Below are positions 1 to 3,767 of a stretch of DNA of 6,111 bases, piece by piece. The DNA comes from an uncultured Endomicrobiia bacterium (GTDB lineage: Bacteria > Elusimicrobiota > Endomicrobiia > Endomicrobiales > Endomicrobiaceae): assembly GCA_905236115.1 (NCBI GenBank), contig CAJOOL010000184.1, positions 1 to 6,111 on the forward strand, given 5' to 3'. Every line of letters starts with the position of its first letter. Position 1 is the stretch's first letter. The translations under genes and the position numbers were made by a program. The notes beneath the pieces were generated by a model, which saw only the letters and a list, made by a program, of their open reading frames with translations, did not search any database and was not told the origin of the DNA.

Positions 1-265
1 AATATGTTTTGTCTTGTTCTTTTATAAGACTTCTTATGTATGTTCCCAATTCCAGAGGATTTCTGTATCTGATATTTATATCGTTGTCTAATGCTATTTC
101 TATAATATATTCATCTTTTACACCGATAGAATTTAAATACGAGTGATACAGGTTAAACAGAAGAAAAGATTTTCCGCATCTTCTTATACCGGTGATTACT
201 TTGATAAGTCCGTTTTCTTTTTTACTTATTAATTTATTAAGATATTTATTTCTTTCTATAATCAT
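1..265 (-). CDS. DUF4143-type AAA ATPase, N-terminal fragment (runs off left edge)
   Basis: The reverse strand is open from an ATG at 265-263 to the window edge, giving 88 codons. The start is supported by a GAGGA ribosome-binding site (complement of 270-274) a few bases upstream. The protein begins MIIERNKYLNKLI and has a P-loop, GIRRCGKS, at residues 26-33, directly after a hydrophobic strand (LIKVIT). This opening, with a double arginine and cysteine inside the P-loop, is typical of the AAA_14/DUF4143 ATPase family, which is common in anaerobic bacteria and archaea. Family members are usually about 400-450 residues, so Walker B, the sensor residues and the DUF4143 domain should lie beyond the left edge. 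The cellular role of the family is not established, and many copies sit alone as this one does. It is transcribed away from nrdD. The family assignment is fairly secure; no specific function can be given. Confidence 0.85.
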   Translation of the reverse strand, partial: MIIERNKYLNKLISKKENGLIKVITGIRRCGKSFLLFNLYHSYLNSIGVKDEYIIEIALDNDINIRYRNPLELGTYIRSLIKEQDKTY

Positions 266-334
266 AATGTCCTCGGCAGTTTGGTAAGATGTTGATTTTT
301 AATCTTTTTAAGATTTTTTGAAATTTTTAAAGTT

Positions 335-384
335 CACGAAAAATTTTTTCATTTGTATGAACTTTTTTCACGTGTTATTTTATG
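335..384. repeat. 50-bp direct repeat, copy 1
   Basis: This segment matches 421-470 at 47 of 50 positions, starting CACGAAAAATTTTTTCATTT in both copies. The similarity stops abruptly at the left side. Copy 1 is additionally enclosed by perfect 8-bp arms, AAAGTTCA (329-336) and TGAACTTT (358-365), the latter running into a T-tract. That is terminator-like on the plus strand, but there is no plus-strand gene to its left. The two copies are 86 bp apart, which is not a multiple of three, so they are not repeats in a coding frame. Function unknown. Confidence 0.85.
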
Positions 385-405
385 ATATTATATATGGAAA
401 GTCAA
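377..405 (-). promoter_or_regulatory. Candidate promoter for the DUF4143-type ATPase gene
   Basis: On the minus strand a TTGACT -35 hexamer (complement of 400-405) is followed after 17 bp by a TAAAAT -10 hexamer (complement of 377-382). Each matches five of six consensus bases. Transcription would start near 370 and leave an untranslated leader of about 105 nt before the ATG at 265. The -10 box lies in the end of the first 50-bp repeat copy. The equivalent position in the second copy reads TAAAAC and lacks a -35. In such AT-rich DNA chance matches are common, so this is a moderate call. Confidence 0.4.
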
Positions 406-420
406 ATTTTAATAAAAATA

Positions 421-470
421 CACGAAAAATTTTTTCATTTGTATGAACTTTTTTTACGCGTTGTTTTATG
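421..470. repeat. 50-bp direct repeat, copy 2
   Basis: This is the second copy of the element at 335-384, with three substitutions, at element positions 35, 39 and 43. It lacks the AAAGTTCA arm that lets copy 1 fold, because its left flank is AATAAAAATA instead. The copies are therefore similar only across the 50-bp core. A local duplication or two insertions of a dispersed intergenic element would both explain it. Confidence 0.85.
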
Positions 471-605
471 CCCTTTTTGCCGACCGTTGCCGTTGCCGCT
501 ATCCCGACTTCTGCCTTATTTCTGTTTTTTTCAGCGGATAGAAGTGTATCCCTGTTTTTCCGCTTATTTTCTTTAGAAAAAGTGTATTGATTGTCTGTAT
601 GTCCA
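471..605. other. Non-coding spacer with small hairpins, no gene seen
   Basis: No credible coding region lies here. The piece at about 477-516 is richer in G and C than its surroundings and contains a short tandem GTTGCC pattern (487-498). Further on, AGCGGA (533-538) can pair with TCCGCT (559-564), and GGATA (536-540) can pair with TATCC (547-551). The two pairings share bases, so they are mutually exclusive. A T-rich stretch follows. This might be a weak terminator or a remnant of a dispersed repeat; nothing in the sequence decides between them. Confidence 0.4.
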
Positions 606-634
606 TTGACAAAACAAAAATAATTTCTTACAAT
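606..634 (+). promoter_or_regulatory. Probable sigma70-type promoter of nrdD
   Basis: A perfect TTGACA (606-611) is followed by a 17-bp spacer and TACAAT (629-634), which matches the -10 consensus at five of six bases. Transcription would begin around 640-643, leaving a leader of about 95 nt that contains both NrdR boxes. It is the best promoter match upstream of nrdD and its spacing is optimal. Confidence 0.7.
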
Positions 635-646
635 TATGCCCCCGTT

Positions 647-662
647 ACACAAGATATAGATT
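647..662 (+). promoter_or_regulatory. NrdR box 1 (upstream)
   Basis: The 16-mer ACACAAGATATAGATT matches the published NrdR box consensus acaCwAtATaTwGtgt at 13 of 16 positions by my count, including the conserved C, AT core and G. NrdR is the ATP/dATP-sensing repressor of ribonucleotide reductase genes and normally binds two boxes on the same face of the helix. Box 2 begins exactly 31 bp further on, the classical three-turn spacing. This lifts confidence in a box that would be marginal alone. Confidence 0.75.
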
Positions 663-677
663 AATCAAAATAAAAAC

Positions 678-693
678 AATCAATATATTGTGT
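678..693 (+). promoter_or_regulatory. NrdR box 2 (downstream)
   Basis: The 16-mer AATCAATATATTGTGT matches the NrdR consensus at 14 of 16 positions, and its central part, CAATATATTG (681-690), is a perfect palindrome. It is separated from box 1 by 15 bp. Its right end also belongs to a second small inverted repeat, TGTGT-ATC-ACACA (689-701). Both boxes sit between the predicted transcription start and the nrdD start codon, so repression would act by blocking promoter clearance or elongation rather than the -35/-10 elements. Confidence 0.8.
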
Positions 694-736
694 ATCACAC
701 ATAAATCGTTTTTTAATAGAAAAAGGAGAAAATTAA

Positions 737-2845
737 ATGGAAAAAGGACTGTCTGTCTTCGGTACTATCTTGAAAAGAGACGGAAAAGAAGAAAAATTTG
801 ACGCACAAAAAATTAAACAGGCAATTTTAAAAGCAGGCCAGGCCGCAAAAGAGTTCGGCGAAGATATTGCTTCCAAATTGACCGTAAAAGTTTTAAGTAT
901 CGCTCAGGAAACGATTTTATCCGGTAAACCCACTGTTGAGCAGATTCAGGATATAGTTGAAGAAGTTTTGTTGAATTCTTCTTACAAAGCATCCGCAAAA
1001 GCATTTATTATCTACAGAGATCAGCACGCCAAAATGAGAGATATAATCTCTACGTTCAATGTTGATTTGGTTGACCAATACCTTTACAAAAAAGATTGGC
1101 AGGTCAGAGAAAACAGTAATATGTCTTACTCTCTGCAGGGGTTGAACAACTACATTTCTTCCGAAGTCAGCAAAATGTACTGGCTTAACAAAATTTACCC
1201 CAACAACATCAAACAGGCTCACAGCGACGGCGATTTCCATATCCACGATTTGGGTATTTTAGGCGTATACTGCGTAGGCTGGGATTTGTATGACCTGCTT
1301 GTTACAGGTTTTAAAGGCGTTGCGGGAAAAGTTGAATCTTATCCGGCAAAACATTTTAAATCCGCACTCGGACAGATTGTAAACTTCTTCTTTACATTGC
1401 AGGGTGAGGCTGCAGGTGCACAGGCATTTTCAAGTTTTGATACTTTGCTTGCTCCGTTTATCGCTTATGACAAATTGAGCTATGAAGAAGTAAAACAGGG
1501 CTTGCAGGAATTCTTGTTCAATTTGAACGTTCCTACAAGAGTCGGCTTCCAGTCGCCTTTCACAAACTTAACATTTGATTTGAAAGTTCCCAAACATTAT
1601 AAAGACGAAGCAGTTATCATCGGCGGTAAACCTCAGCCCAAAACCTACGGCGATTTCCAGAAAGAAATGGATATGTTGAACAAGGCTTTCCTGGAAGTTA
1701 TGCTTGAGGGCGACGCAAAGGGCAGAGTATTCAGCTTCCCTATTCCTACATATAATATAAGTAAAGATTTTGACTGGGATAATCCCGAGCTTAAAAATCT
1801 GTGGGATATAACCGCGAAATACGGTATTCCTTACTTTGCAAATTTTATCAATTCCGATATGGATCCCGACGATGCAAGAAGTATGTGTTGCAGATTGAGA
1901 ATTGATAACAGAGAATTAAGAAGAAGAGGCGGCGGGCTTTTCGGTGCATCTCCTTTGACGGGTTCCATAGGCGTAGTAACTTTAAATATGCCAAGGCTCG
2001 GCTATCTTGCAAAAGATGAAAAAGATTTCTTTGACAGACTTACAAACTTAATGGATATGGCAAAAGAAAGTTTGGAAATCAAGAGAAAAGTTTTGGAAAA
2101 ACTTACCGACCAGAATCTTTATCCGTATATGAGTTTTTATTTAAGAAACATCAAGCAGAGATTCAACTGCTACTGGAAAAATCATTTTTCAACCATCGGC
2201 GTAGTGGGAGTAAATGAATGCTGTCTGAACTTTCTTAAAGAAAACATAGCAAGCGAAAAAGGAAGAGCTTTTGCATATAAAGTTTTGGTTTTCATGAGAG
2301 AGAAAATGCAGAAGTATCAGGAAGAAACCGGAAATATTTACAACTTGGAAGCAACGCCTGCAGAGGGAACATCTTACAGACTTGCCAAGATTGACAGAAA
2401 GAAATATTCCGATATAATATTTGCAAATATGGACGCAGTAAAGCAGAATTTACCGCCTTTTTATACGAATTCCACTCAGCTTCCCGTCAACTATACGGAC
2501 GATTTGTTTGAAATTCTTGAACTTCAGCACGAGATACAGTCTCTCTACACCGGTGGAACGGTTCAGCACATGTTTATAGGCGAAAAAATTGCCGATACTG
2601 AAGCTATGAAGAATTTCATAAAGACGGCATTTACCAACTATAAACTTCCTTATATGTCAATTACTCCGACGTTCAGCGTATGCCCTAACGACGGATACCA
2701 GAACGGCGAAGTAAAAGTATGTCCTCACTGCGGTGCAACGTGCGAAGTTTATTCCAGAGTGGTAGGTTATTTAAGACCGGTATCCCAGTGGAACGAAGGC
2801 AAACAGGAAGAATTTAAAATCAGAAAAACCTGTAAAACAGCGTAA
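737..2845 (+). CDS. nrdD: Anaerobic (class III) ribonucleoside-triphosphate reductase
   Basis: This 702-residue cytoplasmic enzyme reduces ribonucleotides to deoxyribonucleotides without oxygen, using a glycyl radical. Residues about 7-95 form an ATP cone, the allosteric domain that senses ATP/dATP. The barrel follows, with HIHDLGILGVYC giving Cys179 and SMCCRLR giving Cys384/Cys385, at the places of the paired active-site cysteines of the family. NVPTRVGFQSPFTNLTFD (264-281) and NLEATPAEGTSYR (536-548) are also family hallmarks. The C-terminus has a zinc-site region (Cys649, Cys662, Cys665) and the radical loop RVVGYLRP with Gly677. Length is normal for the ATP-cone type. The ATG has a GGAG at 725-728, eight bases upstream. 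Asp652 stands where many relatives have Cys or His in the first zinc pair. Whether formate or a thiol protein is the reductant cannot be told here. Regulation is likely by NrdR through the two upstream boxes, and nrdG follows on the same strand. Confidence 0.97.
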   Translation: MEKGLSVFGTILKRDGKEEKFDAQKIKQAILKAGQAAKEFGEDIASKLTVKVLSIAQETILSGKPTVEQIQDIVEEVLLNSSYKASAKAFIIYRDQHAKMRDIISTFNVDLVDQYLYKKDWQVRENSNMSYSLQGLNNYISSEVSKMYWLNKIYPNNIKQAHSDGDFHIHDLGILGVYCVGWDLYDLLVTGFKGVAGKVESYPAKHFKSALGQIVNFFFTLQGEAAGAQAFSSFDTLLAPFIAYDKLSYEEVKQGLQEFLFNLNVPTRVGFQSPFTNLTFDLKVPKHYKDEAVIIGGKPQPKTYGDFQKEMDMLNKAFLEVMLEGDAKGRVFSFPIPTYNISKDFDWDNPELKNLWDITAKYGIPYFANFINSDMDPDDARSMCCRLRIDNRELRRRGGGLFGASPLTGSIGVVTLNMPRLGYLAKDEKDFFDRLTNLMDMAKESLEIKRKVLEKLTDQNLYPYMSFYLRNIKQRFNCYWKNHFSTIGVVGVNECCLNFLKENIASEKGRAFAYKVLVFMREKMQKYQEETGNIYNLEATPAEGTSYRLAKIDRKKYSDIIFANMDAVKQNLPPFYTNSTQLPVNYTDDLFEILELQHEIQSLYTGGTVQHMFIGEKIADTEAMKNFIKTAFTNYKLPYMSITPTFSVCPNDGYQNGEVKVCPHCGATCEVYSRVVGYLRPVSQWNEGKQEEFKIRKTCKTA

Positions 2846-2847
2846 TA

Positions 2848-2976
2848 TAGAAGATTAGAGGATTAGAAGAGTAGAAGATTGGAAACGACAACAATATAGT
2901 CAGTCGTCATTGCGAGGAGTTTACGACGAAGCAATCTTGTCGTTAGCATCCAATCCTCAAATCTTCCAATCTTCTA
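2848..2976. repeat. 129-bp imperfect palindromic element between nrdD and nrdG
   Basis: The element starts three bases after the nrdD stop codon and ends just before the nrdG ribosome-binding site. Nested complementary arms are visible: TAGAAGATT (2848-2856) with AATCTTCTA (2968-2976), GATTGGA (2877-2883) with TCCAATC (2949-2955), AACGACAA (2884-2891) with TTGTCGTT (2937-2944), and ATTGC (2909-2913) with GCAAT (2931-2935). The inner part, CGTCATTGCGAGGAG followed by ACGACGAAGCAATC, resembles a dispersed intergenic repeat that I recall from many unrelated bacterial genomes. The likely reading is a non-autonomous mobile or REP/MITE-like element with no coding capacity. Transcribed, it could fold into a long hairpin that changes nrdG expression or protects nrdD mRNA. 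It has no T-tract after the stem, so it is not a standard terminator. Confidence 0.8.
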
Positions 2977-2983
2977 AAAATAC

Positions 2984-2987
2984 GGAG
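2984..2987 (+). promoter_or_regulatory. Ribosome-binding site that decides the nrdG start
   Basis: GGAG, nine bases before GTG 2997, is a good Shine-Dalgarno match. It points to the GTG that yields the family-typical N-terminus (M)RIGGLQKLSFIDYP. The longer alternative starting at TTG 2910 would translate 29 residues out of the palindromic repeat, and those residues resemble nothing in NrdG proteins. Confidence 0.75.
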
Positions 2988-2996
2988 TATTTTTTA

Positions 2997-3590
2997 GTGC
3001 GTATCGGCGGACTTCAGAAATTATCTTTCATAGATTACCCTCAGAAAACTGCAGCCATTGTTTTTACTCAAGGCTGCAATTTTCGCTGCGGGTATTGTCA
3101 TAATCCGGAACTTATTTATCCTGATATGTATCAAATTCCTATACCCGAAGAGCAGGTTTTCGCATTTCTTGAAACAAGAATCGGCAAACTTGACGGCGTT
3201 GTTATTACCGGCGGCGAGCCGACTCTTCAGCCTGACTTAACTGATTTTATTAAAAAAATCAAATCCATGGGTTATCTTGTAAAGCTGGATTCCAACGGTT
3301 CCAATCCGGAAGTATTAAAAAAAATTATGGACGAAAAACTTGCCGATTACATCGCAATGGATATTAAAGCTCCTTTTGATAAATATAATTCCGTCTGCCG
3401 TGTTTCGGTAAATATTGATAACATAAAAAAAAGCATAGAACTTATAAAAAATTCCGGTATACCTTTTCAATTCAGAACCACCTACGATAAAACCAAACTT
3501 GCCGATGACGATATTCAAAAAATGACGACATTCTTAAACGTTGCCGAACGCTATAAAATTCAAAAATGCAATCCGGTTAAAAATTTTTAA
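2997..3590 (+). CDS. nrdG: Anaerobic ribonucleotide reductase activating protein (radical SAM)
   Basis: This cytoplasmic radical-SAM enzyme cleaves S-adenosylmethionine to install the glycyl radical on NrdD. With the GTG start it has 197 residues. The opening RIGGLQKLSFIDYPQKTAA is characteristic of the longer NrdG type found beside ATP-cone NrdDs. The cluster motif CNFRCGYC supplies Cys27, Cys31 and Cys34. ITGGEPT (70-76) is the SAM-contacting motif, and KLDSNGSNP (96-104), DYIAMDIKAP (117-126) and FRTT near the end follow in normal order. Relatives I recall run about 220-235 residues and continue past an LQxFxPxKTLDP-like segment. Here the protein stops at KIQKCNPVKNF, so roughly 25-30 C-terminal residues seem absent. 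The iron-sulfur core is intact, so it is probably functional. It lies 151 bp after nrdD with the palindromic repeat between, and is probably cotranscribed. A start at TTG 2910 is possible but unlikely. Confidence 0.93.
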   Translation: MRIGGLQKLSFIDYPQKTAAIVFTQGCNFRCGYCHNPELIYPDMYQIPIPEEQVFAFLETRIGKLDGVVITGGEPTLQPDLTDFIKKIKSMGYLVKLDSNGSNPEVLKKIMDEKLADYIAMDIKAPFDKYNSVCRVSVNIDNIKKSIELIKNSGIPFQFRTTYDKTKLADDDIQKMTTFLNVAERYKIQKCNPVKNF

Positions 3591-3700
3591 TCCGCAGTCT
3601 TCTCAATCTTCAGCCATAAGTTTTCAATATTCAGCTTCTCGGTTGTCCTTGTCGTTCCTCACCGTTCAATTATAAATTGTAAATTATAAATTGCCGTTTC
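3591..3700. repeat. Repeat-rich non-coding spacer after nrdG
   Basis: No gene is visible here. TCAATCTTCAGC (3603-3614) recurs as TCAATATTCAGC (3624-3635), 11 of 12 bases the same. AATTATAAATTG occurs twice, at 3668-3679 and 3682-3693. CTTGTCGTT (3648-3656) is also found in the element upstream of nrdG (2936-2944), and AATCTTC is shared by both flanks. These look like degraded pieces of dispersed intergenic repeats. No convincing rho-independent terminator for nrdG can be seen. Confidence 0.6.
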
Positions 3701-3719
3701 CGTTTCTTTATTATTTAAT
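3691..3719 (+). promoter_or_regulatory. Candidate promoter of the GH94-like gene
   Basis: TTGCCG (3691-3696, four of six consensus bases) and TTTAAT (3714-3719, five of six) are 17 bp apart. Transcription would begin near 3726, about 40 nt before the start codon. An alternative -10, TAAAAT at 3730-3735, has no good -35 at the right distance. The -35 lies in the last repeat unit of the spacer. This is a modest match in AT-rich DNA. Confidence 0.35.
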
Positions 3720-3731
3720 ACAAATTTTGTA
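3719..3731. promoter_or_regulatory. 13-bp palindrome at the putative transcription start
   Basis: TACAAA-T-TTTGTA is a perfect inverted repeat with a one-base centre. It directly follows the candidate -10 box of the GH94-like gene and lies 36 bp before its ATG. The position fits an operator for a dimeric repressor, for instance a sugar-responsive one, but no regulator gene is in the window and an AT-rich palindrome of this size can occur by chance. Confidence 0.3.
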
Positions 3732-3767
3732 AAATACTGCCAAAATAAAATAATTCAAGAGGGAAAA

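Noticed and set aside
301..319. Hairpin AATCTT-TTT-AAGATT followed by T residues
   Set aside because: The stem contains only A-T pairs apart from two G-C pairs, and no plus-strand gene precedes it, so a terminator call cannot be supported.
335..470. CRISPR-like repeat pair
   Set aside because: There are only two copies, the 36-bp spacer is not followed by a third unit, and no cas gene is in the window.
380..652. 90-codon minus-strand open frame and an overlapping 64-codon plus-strand frame (382-576)
   Set aside because: They overlap each other, cross the 50-bp repeat and the nrdD promoter, have no good ribosome-binding site and give low-complexity proteins with no recognisable family.
661..701. 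FNR or CRP site upstream of nrdD
   Set aside because: The inverted repeat TGTGT-ATC-ACACA has the wrong spacing, and no TTGAT-N4-ATCAA match is present; the NrdR boxes explain the palindromic signal better.
813..1246. Minus-strand open frames inside nrdD
   Set aside because: They are antisense shadows of the strongly recognisable nrdD reading frame.
2848..2976. Intrinsic terminator between nrdD and nrdG
   Set aside because: The long stem is followed by A residues and the nrdG ribosome-binding site, not by a run of T; it fits a repeat element better.
3058..3518. Open frames overlapping nrdG on both strands
   Set aside because: They are out-of-frame shadows of the radical-SAM gene, with no start signals of their own.
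3577..3590. TTAAAAATTTTTAA palindrome as nrdG terminator
   Set aside because: The stem is wholly A-T, has no loop, overlaps the last codons, and lacks a downstream T-tract.
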